DNA of 64,000 nt from Stutzerimonas stutzeri (GCF_024448935.1 NZ_JAMOIE010000009.1:1-64000); one strand, 5' to 3'. Counted from the stretch's first letter, positions 19,084-27,149 are shown. Notes: generated by a model not told the origin, from the sequence alone. Numbers and translations are program-made.

Positions 19084-19701
19084 ATGACCTTACTGACCGA
19101 AAGCGAACTGCAACAGGTCGCCGAGGCGATTGATCGCATCGAACGCGACACCGATGCCGAGCTGGTGACGGTACTGGCGGCCCAGGCGGACGACTACCGT
19201 TACATCCCGCTGCTCTGGGCCAGTCTGCTGGCGCTGCTGCTGCCGGGTGCGCTGCTGTTCTTCAGCGGCTGGCTGGCGGCCTGGCAACTGCTGCTGGTGC
19301 AGTGGCTGACCTTCATCGTACTGGCGGCGGTGTTCCGCATCCCGAGCCTGACCAGCCGGCTGATCCCGCGCGCGGTGCGGCACTGGCGCGCCTGCAACCT
19401 GGCGCGGCGGCAGTTCATCGAACTGAACCTGCACCACACCGCGGCGGGCACCGGCATGCTGATCTTCGTTTCCGAAGCCGAACGCTACGTGGAAATTCTG
19501 GTGGATCGGGGAATTTCCAGCCGTATCGATGACAGCGCCTGGCAGTCGGTCGTCGACGCCTTCACCGAAGACGTGCGCAACGGCCAGGTGCTGGACGGCT
19601 TCCTCCGTTGCATCGAGACCTGCGGCTCACTGCTCAAGCAGCATGTGCCGGCGACCCATGAGCGCAACGAACTGCCGAATCATCTGGTCGTTCTGGACTA
19701 A
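19084..19701 (+). CDS. Second TPM-domain membrane protein
   Basis: The 205-residue product begins with a short TPM-like half (LTESELQQVAEAIDRIERDT, residues about 4-23). Two membrane helices follow (about 40-85) and then the rest of the TPM domain (MLIFVSEAERYVEILVDRGI). It has no signal peptide and no glycine-rich tail. It lies 117 bases after the first TPM gene on the same strand and probably forms a lemA-TPM-TPM operon. The partner set suggests a membrane-maintenance role, but no function is shown by the sequence. Confidence 0.82.
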   Translation: MTLLTESELQQVAEAIDRIERDTDAELVTVLAAQADDYRYIPLLWASLLALLLPGALLFFSGWLAAWQLLLVQWLTFIVLAAVFRIPSLTSRLIPRAVRHWRACNLARRQFIELNLHHTAAGTGMLIFVSEAERYVEILVDRGISSRIDDSAWQSVVDAFTEDVRNGQVLDGFLRCIETCGSLLKQHVPATHERNELPNHLVVLD

Positions 19702-19711
19702 GTCGCGGGAG

Positions 19712-19942
19712 GCTGGAGGGCTGGAACCACAAGCGGCCGCCGCGCAGAGCGATAGTCGGCACGCCGATCGACGCCGGCGCTTGACTGAGAACCTCAGCTT
19801 CCGCTGACCGCGGCATCACGCTCACCCAGGCCACCGGCTTCCAGCCACTGCCCGACAGCACACCACTTGGTTGCCCGGCTCTGCAGCGCCGGCATCCTGA
19901 CGTCCAGCGTCCAGCGTCCAGCGTCCAGCGTCCAGCGTCCAG
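19712..19942. repeat. Heptamer repeats between the TPM gene and the FtsH-like gene, locus 3
   Basis: Positions 19901-19942 are six perfect tandem copies of CGTCCAG (GCTGGAC when read on the other strand). Near 19712-19728, after the TPM gene stop, lies GGCTGGA-GGGCTGGAA, which has the same core. The two genes are convergent, so this is a shared 3' region. Confidence 0.85.
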
Positions 19943-19948
19943 CCTCTT

Positions 19949-21916
19949 TTAAACCATCCCCGGGCCGTCGTCGTCGGGTTGTTCCACGGGTGCCAGATCG
20001 AGGAACGGGGCATTCTCCATGGCGCTGGCGGCGACGCGGTCGATGCTGCTCATGGCGTGACCGATGATCGAGCTGACGCTGGCCTGGTGATGCTGCTCGG
20101 GCAGGCGTTCGATAGCCGCGACGACGTCTTCGCCGAGTACGGTTTCCTCGGCCAGCAGCTTGTCGGCGACTTCATCCAATGCCGGTTTGAGCCGCTGCAG
20201 CAGCGCCATGCATTCGCGGTCGAGCTGCTTGAGCAGGTTATCCGCCGCGCGGATGGATTCGCCCGAATCGAACTCAATGTGCGCGTCGCGTACCGCCTGC
20301 AAGCTCAGCAGCGAACCGTTCGGGCCCATCCCCAGTGCGCCAACCATCGACAGCGCGATCTTCGAGGCTTCCTGCAGGTCCTGGCCGGCACCGGAGGAGA
20401 CTTCGCGGAAGTACAGCTGCTCGGCACCCCGGCCGGCCAGCAGCATCTGGATGCGGTTGCGCAGCTCGGATTCCATGTGCAGACGCTTGTCTTCGACCGG
20501 CGTGACCAGTGTCACGCCCAGCGCCTGGCCGCGTGGCAGTATGGTGACTTTCTCTACTCGACCGGTTTTCAGCGCAGCGGCAACCAGTGCGTGACCGGCT
20601 TCGTGCACGGCAATGCGCTTGCGGTCAGTGGACGACATGGGGGTCACACCCGAAGGTTGCTCGCCGATGCGGCAGGTTTCCACCGCGTCGACGAAATGCG
20701 CCATGGTCACCGTCTTCGCGGCGCCACGTGCAGCAAGCAGGGCGGCATGGTTGGCGATGTAGGAAATAGCGGCGGGCGTCAGGCCCACGCTGTTACGCGC
20801 CAGCTGGGCGAAATCCAGGTCCTGCTCGGCGCGGATCTTGTCGGCATACAGGCGGAACAGCGCTTCGCGGTCGTTGAGTCCCGGCAGGCCGACGGCAATC
20901 GAGCGATCGAAGCGACCTTCGCGCACCAGGGCCGGGTCCAGCGAGTTGGGGAAGTTGGTGGCGCCCAGCACCAGCACGCCGCTGGCACCGTCGAAGCCGT
21001 CCATCTCGGCGAGGAACTGGTTGATGATGCGGTTGCTTTCGGCGTCGCTGGAGCGTTGCTGCTCGGCGCGCTTGCCGATGCCGTCGATTTCATCGATGAA
21101 AATGATGCACGGTGCCTGCTTGCGTGCGGTGCGGAACAGCGCTTTGACCTTCTGGATGCCGACGCCGAAGTACATCGAGGAGAAATCGCTGCCGGTGACC
21201 TGGATGAAGCTGGCGTTGGACTCGGTCGCCAGCGCCTTGGCCAACTGGGTCTTGCCGGTGCCGGGTTCACCGGTCAGCAGCACGCCTTTTGGCGGGCGGG
21301 CACCCAGCGCGGCGTAGGCGGTGGGGTCGCGCAGGTAGGCGGTGACATCGCTCAGGGCCTGCTTGGCTTCGCTGGCGCCGATCACATCGGCAAAGCTGAT
21401 GCCGCTGCCTTTACGTTGTACCCGGAAGGCCTGGCTCTTGATCGCCAGGTAGCTGAGCGCACCGACCAGCAGGAGGATGAAGGGGGCGTAAGGCACGAGC
21501 GCCTTGTACCAGGGCGTCTCGCCATCGGTTTCGAACAGCGTCAGCGGGAACAACTGGCCGTCGTTGCTGGCGTAATGATTGAGCAGCAACTGAGCCACAC
21601 GACCGGACTGGTCGGGTAGCCAGTAACGCAGGCCGTCGTTCAGGCTGACATAGACGGCGTCCTTACCGAGCGCCGCACTGGCGATACGGTTACCGCGCAG
21701 GTCGCTGAGCAATACCGAGAGATCCTGGCGATTGGATTCCCAGGGGGCGGTGGATTCCCGCAGAGCGTCGAGCATGCTGGCCGCGATACCTGTGGCAGGT
21801 ACTTGCGGGACGGCGGGCTTGAATTGCCAGTACGCCAGGCAAGCGGCTACGGCAAGCGCCAGCAAAACGCAGAGCACAGGGCCGCGGCGACCGTGTGGCA
21901 GACGTGGTGTTTTCAT
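19949..21916 (-). CDS. FtsH-like membrane AAA+ zinc protease (divergent paralogue)
   Basis: FtsH proteases pull membrane and soluble proteins through an ATP-driven ring and cut them. Counting from the ATG at 21916 the protein has 655 residues: transmembrane helices near 13-32 and 140-160, Walker A GEPGTGKT at 216-223, Walker B IIFIDEID at 271-278 and the zinc motif HEAGH at 438-442. GAGQDLQEAS lies later with the expected third ligand aspartate. It differs from housekeeping FtsH: the pore loop reads YFGVG instead of FVGVG and the arginine-finger region reads REGRFDR instead of RPGRFDR. The periplasmic part is longer. A TTG at 21952 also opens the frame but has no ribosome-binding site. It is unlinked to the normal ftsJ-ftsH region, so it is probably an accessory copy. 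Confidence 0.88.
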   Translation of the reverse strand: MKTPRLPHGRRGPVLCVLLALAVAACLAYWQFKPAVPQVPATGIAASMLDALRESTAPWESNRQDLSVLLSDLRGNRIASAALGKDAVYVSLNDGLRYWLPDQSGRVAQLLLNHYASNDGQLFPLTLFETDGETPWYKALVPYAPFILLLVGALSYLAIKSQAFRVQRKGSGISFADVIGASEAKQALSDVTAYLRDPTAYAALGARPPKGVLLTGEPGTGKTQLAKALATESNASFIQVTGSDFSSMYFGVGIQKVKALFRTARKQAPCIIFIDEIDGIGKRAEQQRSSDAESNRIINQFLAEMDGFDGASGVLVLGATNFPNSLDPALVREGRFDRSIAVGLPGLNDREALFRLYADKIRAEQDLDFAQLARNSVGLTPAAISYIANHAALLAARGAAKTVTMAHFVDAVETCRIGEQPSGVTPMSSTDRKRIAVHEAGHALVAAALKTGRVEKVTILPRGQALGVTLVTPVEDKRLHMESELRNRIQMLLAGRGAEQLYFREVSSGAGQDLQEASKIALSMVGALGMGPNGSLLSLQAVRDAHIEFDSGESIRAADNLLKQLDRECMALLQRLKPALDEVADKLLAEETVLGEDVVAAIERLPEQHHQASVSSIIGHAMSSIDRVAASAMENAPFLDLAPVEQPDDDGPGMV

Positions 21917-22484
21917 TTCACATCCAATCGGGGAAGCCCGATGTTTCGACAAACAACCGCCTTAGGCGGACCACAGTTGTTCGCGGGTAAGCCCGCGGCG
22001 CCAATTGCGTGGCGCGGTACAGTACGGGAGTGTTGGATGCGATTTATATGCCGTACTGCGAGTCGGGCGCTCCGGCTCCGATAGCCGGCGAGGATACGAC
22101 AAGTGCCATCATGCGCGTGGGTTGGCGACGAATGGCGGGGCTGTTTGCGACGAATGACCCTTTGACCGGGAACCTAAGCGGAGCGGCGCACTCGCTATGC
22201 GTCGATCCTTCGCTCAGGTTCGGCGCGTCGTAGTGTGCGAAGCGATCATCCATCGCGAAGTTTTTCGCTGACACGGTGCGTTAGTCTTCGTCATAGAGGG
22301 CGCGGACGTGGCGCCGTGCCGGGTGGCACGGAGCGCCGCAGTGTGCGTTCCTGCGCCGCGCGCCGGGATTGCTAAACCCGCCGTAGGATGGAGTTGAGCG
22401 AAACGATACCCATCAATCAGACGAGAGATGATGATAGGTATTCAGGATCGGCTGCTCCACGATGCGGAGTCGCGCACGCATGAT
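21917..22484. other. 568-base gap between the FtsH-like gene and the cytochrome scar
   Basis: I find no convincing gene. Features seen: a CAGTACGG/CCGTACTG inverted repeat at 22020-22058, a strong GC-rich hairpin at 22310-22337 (GGCGCCGTGCC, loop GGGT, GGCACG-GA-GCGCC) and a REP-like sequence at 22383-22414 (GTAGGATGG-AGTTGAGCGAAACGA-TACCCATC). The divergent promoter of the FtsH-like gene should lie at its left end. Confidence 0.6.
22383..22414. repeat. REP-like sequence, GTAGGATGG...TTGAGCGAA...CCCATC type
   Basis: The 32 bases resemble a widespread gammaproteobacterial repeat in which GATGGGT and ACCCATC flank a GAGCGAAGCGA-like centre. It lies about 70 bases downstream of the stop codon of the cytochrome scar. 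Confidence 0.5.
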
Positions 22485-23045
22485 TCAGTGACCTTCGTTC
22501 CGTCGCTCCGCAATCGTTTCCGGTTCCAAGTCGCCAGCCTGCGATCCGAAGTGACTGAGCATGAAATTGCTCAGTGCCGACACTTCTCGATCATTGAAAT
22601 GGCGACTGAATGCCGGCATCAGATGGTGCCCGCTTGGCCCGTGGAGGGCGTCGCCCTTCAGGATCACCTGGACCAGATTCAAGCCGTTCGGATCGTTCAG
22701 CGTGCGCAGGCCACGCAGCGCGGCGTAGTCGCTCTGGCGGCCGCTGCCGTCCCACCGGTGGCAACTGGCGCAGGTATCGGCGAACAGCTTCTGCCCCAAC
22801 GGATGTTCGGTCTCGGCCGGTGGCTCGTTCGCCAACGTCTTGTCAGCGGGCCGTTTGACGTCGGCCGGCTGGCCGGGCACTGACTTGAGGTAAACCACCA
22901 TGGCCTGGATGTCCTCCGGCGTGAGGTGGCGCAGGCTGTGGTTGACCACCTCGGCCGGCGTGTCCAGGCGTCGGGTTGGCTTGCCGATCAGCCTGAATTG
23001 CTCGGCGGGCTTGAGCGGGATGTCTTGCTCGCGAACAGGTGGCAC
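22485..23045 (-). pseudogene. Cytochrome c scar: molybdenum-hydroxylase fragment fused to a cytochrome c C-terminus
   Basis: The 186-residue frame has a single heme site, CASCH, near residue 91, and lacks a signal peptide. Residues about 11-31 (DIPLKPAEQFRLIGKPTRRLD) look like the large subunit of isoquinoline-1-oxidoreductase-type molybdenum hydroxylases. From about residue 32 the sequence (AEVVNHSLRHLTPEDIQAM, VVYLKSVPG, then one heme domain) looks like the C-terminal part of the partner three-heme cytochrome c. I infer a deletion that joined two neighbouring genes and removed two heme domains and nearly all of the enzyme. The first residues are encoded inside a REP repeat (23024-23063), so the 5' end was also lost there. 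A functional product is unlikely. Confidence 0.7.
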
Positions 23046-23063
23046 AGGCGCTTCGCGAGCAAG
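23024..23063. repeat. REP inverted repeat, CTTGCTCGCGAA/TTCGCGAGCAAG
   Basis: CTTGCTCGCGAA at 23024-23035 and TTCGCGAGCAAG at 23052-23063 are 12-bp perfect inverted arms around 16 bases. CTTGCTCTACAG follows. It resembles the common Pseudomonas REP with GAGCAAGCTTGCTCGCGAA and forms the 5' edge of the cytochrome scar. Confidence 0.85.
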
Positions 23064-23085
23064 CTTGCTCTACAGATTTGGAGTT

Positions 23086-23862
23086 TTATTTTTCCACAAA
23101 GGCGCGCTCGATCACGTAGTCACCGGGCTCGCCCTGCTGCGGTGAGGCCTCGAAGCCCATGGCGTCGAGCATGCCGGTCAGCGCCTCGAGCATCGCCGGG
23201 CTGCCGCAGAGCATCGCTCTGTCGTTGTCCTTGTTCAGTTGCGGCAGGCCGATGTCGGCGGCGAGCTTGCCGGTTTCCACCAGGGTGGTGATGCGGCCTT
23301 GGTTGCGGAATGGCTCGCGGGTGACGGTGGGGTAGTAGATCAGCTTCTCGCGTACCTCTTCGCCGAGAAATTCATGCGCCGGCAGCTCATGGGTCAGGTA
23401 GTCGTGGTAGGCCAACTCACTGACCTGACGCACGCAATGCACCAGCACGATCTTGTCGAAGCGCTCAAAGGCTTCCGGATCGCGGACGATGCTCATGAAG
23501 GGCGCAAGACCGGTGCCGGTGCCGAACAGATAGAGATGCTTGCCGGGCCGCAGGTCGTGCATGACCAGCGTGCCGACCGGCTTGCGGCTGACGATGAGTG
23601 GGTCGCCGACCTTCAGATGCTGCAGACGTGAGGTCAGCGGGCCATCCGGCACCTTGATGCTGAGAAATTCAAGGTGCTCAGCGTGGTTGGCGCTGACGAT
23701 GCTGTAGGCTCGCATCAGCGGTTTGCTCTCGACCTCGAGCCCGATCATCACGAAATGCCCGTTCTCGAAGCGCAGCGCCGGGTCGCGGGTGGTGGTGAAA
23801 CTGAACAGCGTGTCGTTCCAGTGACGGACGCTGAGAACGCTTTCGGTACCGAGTGCAGCCAT
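23086..23862 (-). CDS. fpr: Ferredoxin-NADP+ reductase
   Basis: This FAD enzyme exchanges electrons between NADPH and ferredoxin or flavodoxin. The 258-residue product has the FAD-binding RAYSIVSANH near residue 50, the NADP-binding GTGTGLAPFMS near residue 112 and the C-terminal end YVIERAFVEK typical of bacterial Fpr. The ATG at 23862 is behind GGAGG; an upstream in-frame codon was not used. It lies 44 bases after the YeiH gene on the same strand. Two ferredoxin genes in this block (25431-25754 and 26916-27149) could be its partners. Confidence 0.93.
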   Translation of the reverse strand: MAALGTESVLSVRHWNDTLFSFTTTRDPALRFENGHFVMIGLEVESKPLMRAYSIVSANHAEHLEFLSIKVPDGPLTSRLQHLKVGDPLIVSRKPVGTLVMHDLRPGKHLYLFGTGTGLAPFMSIVRDPEAFERFDKIVLVHCVRQVSELAYHDYLTHELPAHEFLGEEVREKLIYYPTVTREPFRNQGRITTLVETGKLAADIGLPQLNKDNDRAMLCGSPAMLEALTGMLDAMGFEASPQQGEPGDYVIERAFVEK

Positions 23863-23906
23863 GACAAATCCTCCAACAGTAAGGGAAAACAAGGCAGAAC
23901 AAATCG

Positions 23907-24914
23907 TCAGGGCGAGGCCATCGCCAGCATTGCCATCGCGGCCAACAGCAGCCCGATGCTGAGCACCGCCAGAAGCGCCATCGGCCGCCAGCCCTGGGCC
24001 AGGAGATCGCCTAGAGTGGTACGCATGCCGAGTGCTGCCATGGTCACCAGCAAGCAGGCATTGGAGGTGGCGATCAGGCCATCACGCAGCCCGGCCGGAA
24101 GCCAGCCGAAGCTGTTCAGGCCGAACAACGCCAGAAAGCCGAGCAGGAACAGCGGGAATTCGGTGCGGCCGGAATCGCCGCGACGCAGCAGCCAGCCGAG
24201 CAGCACGACCAGTGGCGCCAGAAGCGCGACCCGCAGCAATTTGGTCAGGGTGGCGACGTCACCCGCCGACTCCGAGACCAGATAACCGGCCCCGGCTGCC
24301 TGTGCGACATCATGGATGCTGGCGCCGAGCAGCAGGCCGCTTTCCACGTGGTCATAACCCAGCGTGGCGAGCAGCGGCGGATAGATGAGCATCGACAGGG
24401 TGCCCAGCGCCGTAACGCCGACGACGACACCCAGCAGTCGGCGATCTTCCAGTCTTCCGCTGGGGATGACGGCGGCGACGGCGATGGCCGCCGAGACACC
24501 GCAGATGGCCACCGCCACACCCGCCACCAGGCTGTGCAGCGTCGGCAAGCCTAGCCAGCGGCCGAGCAACAGCGCAGCACCGATCACCAGCGGGACGCTG
24601 ATCAGCACCATCAATAGCGGCAGGCTACCGACCACCAGCAGCTGCTCGACACCGATCCGTGCGCCCAGCAAGGCCACGCCGATGCGCAGAATATGCCGAC
24701 TGCAAAAGGCGACGCCGGGCTGCATGCGCGCATCGGTGCCCTGGTTGGCGAAGCCGAACCCCAGCAACAGGACCAGCATCAGCGCCGGCGCGCCGTAATG
24801 CTCGGCAAGAAAGCGCCCGGCCAGCGCCAGCACCGCGCACAACGCCGCGCCGGGATAGAGCCGGCAAAGCGTGGCGAAGGGCGGGGCCAACAGTTGTTGG
24901 GCGCGCGTACTCAT
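23907..24914 (-). CDS. YeiH-family putative exporter (UPF0324)
   Basis: A 335-residue membrane protein with about ten hydrophobic helices. It has the conserved YeiH segments VAICGVSAAIAVAAVIP and LLLGASIHDVAQAAGAGYLV. Members of this family are annotated as putative sulfate or sulfite exporters, and in enterobacteria yeiH is controlled by the sulfite-linked regulator YeiE. Its start overlaps the DUF971 gene by four bases, so the two are coupled. The neighbourhood of an APS-reductase-like pair suits a sulfur-oxyanion role, but the substrate is not visible. Confidence 0.88.
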   Translation of the reverse strand: MSTRAQQLLAPPFATLCRLYPGAALCAVLALAGRFLAEHYGAPALMLVLLLGFGFANQGTDARMQPGVAFCSRHILRIGVALLGARIGVEQLLVVGSLPLLMVLISVPLVIGAALLLGRWLGLPTLHSLVAGVAVAICGVSAAIAVAAVIPSGRLEDRRLLGVVVGVTALGTLSMLIYPPLLATLGYDHVESGLLLGASIHDVAQAAGAGYLVSESAGDVATLTKLLRVALLAPLVVLLGWLLRRGDSGRTEFPLFLLGFLALFGLNSFGWLPAGLRDGLIATSNACLLVTMAALGMRTTLGDLLAQGWRPMALLAVLSIGLLLAAMAMLAMASP

Positions 24915-25222
24915 TGCAGGCGCTCGCCCAGTTCACGCAGGTAGGCCCAGGGATAGAGGCCGCGGTAATGACCGTCGCTGAAGTAGAGCTGGACGCCGGC
25001 GACACCGGAGACTTCCAGTCGGTCGACGCCCACATCGGCGTCGATCAGCGTCAGCATGCCGCGTTGCTGCGCCTGGGCGCACATGGAGCAGGCGCAGGAT
25101 TTGCGCAGGGCGAGACAGCTCAATTGGCTGCGAGCACCATCGGGCCAGAGCACTTCAAGCATCTTCTGCGCTTTGCGCAGGCGGATCTCAGTAGGCGGTG
25201 CGGTCAGGATCTGGGTAGTCAT
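24911..25222 (-). CDS. DUF971 (GBBH-like N-terminal domain) protein
   Basis: The 103-residue product matches the small DUF971 domain, also found fused to P-loop Fe-S carriers such as plant HCF101. Conserved parts are PTEIRLRKAQKMLEVLWPDG, the cysteine-rich CACSMCAQ and QLYFSDGHYRGLYPWAYLREL (in two parts, YFSDGHYRGLYPWAYL). The ATG at 25222 is behind AAGGAG. I infer a helper role in Fe-S or metal handling for the ferredoxins and flavoprotein encoded upstream in the block; it is not proven. Confidence 0.88.
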   Translation of the reverse strand: MTTQILTAPPTEIRLRKAQKMLEVLWPDGARSQLSCLALRKSCACSMCAQAQQRGMLTLIDADVGVDRLEVSGVAGVQLYFSDGHYRGLYPWAYLRELGERLQ

Positions 25223-25232
25223 GGGCAACTCC

Positions 25233-25427
25233 TTAACCAATCAGAAAAAAGGGGAGGGGCAGGCGTGGTGGGTAGCCGTCCGGAACGATCAGCGCGGGCG
25301 CTTCCGGGGCTCTGACGAAGTGGCTCAAGCCCTCGACCGGGCGGGCACTCCCGGACAGCGCGGCGCTGCTGATCAGCACCCCCAGCAGGAGCCGGCTGAG
25401 CCAACTCGTCATGACAAGTTCGGGCAT
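25233..25427 (-). CDS. Small hypothetical protein with signal peptide
   Basis: A 64-residue frame filling the gap between the 7Fe ferredoxin and DUF971 genes. The first 29 residues (MPELVMTSWLSRL, LLGVLISSAALSGSA) look like a signal peptide; the rest is short, proline-rich and ends PFFLIG. GGAG lies nine bases before the ATG at 25427, which sits four bases from the ferredoxin stop. Its stop is ten bases from the DUF971 start. The tight packing argues for a real gene. No family is recognised. Confidence 0.55.
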   Translation of the reverse strand: MPELVMTSWLSRLLLGVLISSAALSGSARPVEGLSHFVRAPEAPALIVPDGYPPRLPLPFFLIG

Positions 25428-25430
25428 GGG

Positions 25431-25754
25431 TCAGCGCTCCAGAAACTGCAGCTTGTCGCCCTGGTCGACCCAGGTGTCGGCCTCGGCCAGCGGGCTGTTG
25501 GTCTGGGTGATCACCGGCCACACCTCGGCCAGTTCAGCGTTGAGTTCGATGAAGTGGCTCTGGCTCGCGGGCAGCGCGTTGTCGGCGAAGATCGCGTCGG
25601 CCGGGCATTCCGGTGCACAGAGGCTGCAGTCGATGCAGGTCTCCGGGTTGATCACCAGGAAGTTCGGGCCCTCGTGAAAGCAGTCCGCCGGGCAGACCTC
25701 AACGCAGTCGGTGTATTTGCAGCGGATGCAGTTCTCTGTAACGACATAGGTCAT
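25431..25754 (-). CDS. fdxA: 7Fe ferredoxin FdxA
   Basis: This cytoplasmic electron carrier of 107 residues has [14 protein letters not shown] (3Fe-4S site) and [12 protein letters not shown] (4Fe-4S site). The long C-terminal tail with [11 protein letters not shown] is typical of Azotobacter-type FdxA. The first residues [10 protein letters not shown] are family standard. GAGGAGG stands just before the ATG. It lies within the block between the HEAT-repeat gene and DUF971; its position suggests it serves the flavoprotein and Fpr of the same cluster, although FdxA-type proteins also occur alone. Confidence 0.95.
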   Translation of the reverse strand: MTYVVTENCIRCKYTDCVEVCPADCFHEGPNFLVINPETCIDCSLCAPECPADAIFADNALPASQSHFIELNAELAEVWPVITQTNSPLAEADTWVDQGDKLQFLER

Positions 25755-25795
25755 TTGGTCCTCCTCGAAACTACTGTGCGTGCGGATGCTGCGTT

Positions 25796-25856
25796 GAAGG
25801 TGGCGCGCGGAATGCTCATTTACCGCCAGTAAACTCCGCTTCCGCGCGCCACCTTC
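25796..25856. repeat. 17-bp perfect inverted repeat with nested palindrome
   Basis: GAAGGTGGCGCGCGGAA (25796-25812) and TTCCGCGCGCCACCTTC (25840-25856) are perfectly complementary. A second palindrome TTTAC-CGCCA-GTAAA sits at the apex (25819-25833). It fills most of the 191-base gap between the HEAT-repeat and fdxA genes. There is no T-run after it on the minus strand, so it may stabilise or process RNA rather than terminate it. Four tandem CCCCG units follow near 25872-25891. Confidence 0.85.
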
Positions 25857-25945
25857 GCCTTGGCTAGGCGACCCCGCCCCGCCCCGCCCCGCTGCGCTCG
25901 TGACGTTTCGGCTTTAAATCCTGTGCAAAGAAAAAGGCGTAAGGA

Positions 25946-26905
25946 TCACGCGGCCGCGTCGAGCTTGGACATGGCCCATCGCGCCAGCTTGCGGACATCC
26001 GGGTCGGGATCGTCCATGGCGGCTTCGACGAAGGGGCGACCGTCGCTGTGGCCGATGGATCCCAGCGCGCCGATGGCGGCCTTGCGCAGGTTGCTCATCG
26101 GGTCGCGGGCGCAGACGCCGAGCGCCGGAATGGCACCGATGGAACCGAGCTTGCCGAGTGAATCCACGGCCTTTTCGCGGACCTGCCAGAAGCTGTCATG
26201 GGTGGCGTCGACCAGCGACTGCAGGGCGGCCTGGTAGTTGAGCTTGCCGATGCTCACCGTCGCCTCGACGCGCACCTGCCAGTGCTCGTCGCGCAGCAGG
26301 CCAACGAGTGTCGGACCGACCTGTTCGGGCGTCGCGTAGACCAGCGCACCGGTAGCCGCGCGGCGTACCTCGGCATCACTGTCGTGCTGGGCGCGCTCCA
26401 TCAGCGCGGGGAGGTTTTCGGTCTGTTTGAGCCAGCCGAGTACCGCGACCGCCTCGCGGCGCACGCCGGCATCGTTCGCCTGCATGCGCTGCAGCGCCGG
26501 GGCCTGGGCCGCCGGGTTACGCAGCGGCTTGACCGCGCGCAGGATGCCGGCCACGACGAAGGGGTCGTCCGTGCCTTCCAACGCCTCCAGCAGCGGAAGC
26601 GCGGCGGCCGGATCCTTCAAGTCGGCCAGCGCATGGGCGGCGGCGTTGCGCACCACCTCGTTGCTGTCCTGCAGCGCGGCGATCAATGCATCGGCGATAT
26701 CCACCGCATCGAACTCGTCGACTACCTTGGCGGCCTCCTGGCGCACTGCGGGGTCTTCGTCGTTGAGCGCCAGGATCAGCAGTTCGGCGGCTTCCGGCTC
26801 GCCGCAATCGACCAGATCGAGCACGGCGACGCGGCGGATGCCTGGGTCGTCGGAGCCAAGGTTGTCGGCGATCTGCTGCAGCATGGGGTCGTCATAAGTC
26901 TTCAT
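25946..26905 (-). CDS. HEAT-repeat protein
   Basis: A 319-residue protein built almost entirely of HEAT-like (PBS-lyase type) helical repeats of about 31 residues, for example DPGIRRVAVLDLVDCG, DPAVRQEAAKVVDEF, NEVVRNAAAHALADLKD, DSDAEVRRAATGAL and DPDPDVRKLARWAM. About nine units are visible. There is no signal peptide and no enzymatic motif, so it is probably a scaffold or chaperone for cytoplasmic partners. It follows the 2x[4Fe-4S]-type ferredoxin by ten bases and therefore is likely to be co-expressed with that protein and the AprA-like flavoprotein. Confidence 0.88.
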   Translation of the reverse strand: MKTYDDPMLQQIADNLGSDDPGIRRVAVLDLVDCGEPEAAELLILALNDEDPAVRQEAAKVVDEFDAVDIADALIAALQDSNEVVRNAAAHALADLKDPAAALPLLEALEGTDDPFVVAGILRAVKPLRNPAAQAPALQRMQANDAGVRREAVAVLGWLKQTENLPALMERAQHDSDAEVRRAATGALVYATPEQVGPTLVGLLRDEHWQVRVEATVSIGKLNYQAALQSLVDATHDSFWQVREKAVDSLGKLGSIGAIPALGVCARDPMSNLRKAAIGALGSIGHSDGRPFVEAAMDDPDPDVRKLARWAMSKLDAAA

Positions 26906-26915
26906 CAGCGGCTCC

Positions 26916-27149
26916 TCAGCGCAGCAGGTAGGGAATGTTCACCTTGACCGCATCGGTCGGGCAGTCGGTCTCGCAGGGCATGCAGTACCAACATTCGTCG
27001 TATTTCATGTGCGCTTTGCCGGTGTCCGGGTTGATCCACAGGACGTCCAGCGGACAGACGTCAATGCAGACGCGGCAGCCCTTCTCGGCGATGCATTTGT
27101 CTTCGTCGACGATGACCGGGACGGCAGAACGGTGGTTGGCTACGGGCAT
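26916..27149 (-). CDS. 4Fe-4S ferredoxin resembling the APS reductase beta subunit
   Basis: The 77-residue protein has two cluster motifs, a first one with an unusual spacer (DKCIAEKGCRVCIDVCPLD) and a second CWYCMPCETDCPTDAV. The CW-x-C-x-x-C-x-x-x-CP pattern recalls the second cluster of AprB, the iron-sulfur subunit of adenylylsulfate reductase, but the AprB C-terminal tail is absent. It lies downstream of the AprA-like flavoprotein, separated by a REP (27194-27256). I infer that it is the electron partner of that flavoprotein. Confidence 0.85.
   Translation of the reverse strand: MPVANHRSAVPVIVDEDKCIAEKGCRVCIDVCPLDVLWINPDTGKAHMKYDECWYCMPCETDCPTDAVKVNIPYLLR

Noticed and set aside
19979-21619. 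A 546-codon plus-strand frame opposite the FtsH-like gene
   Set aside because: The minus strand has all FtsH motifs in the correct order; the plus-strand frame has none.
22009-22233. A 74-codon plus-strand frame in the gap after the FtsH-like gene
   Set aside because: It has no family resemblance and crosses an inverted repeat; I treat the region as gene-free.
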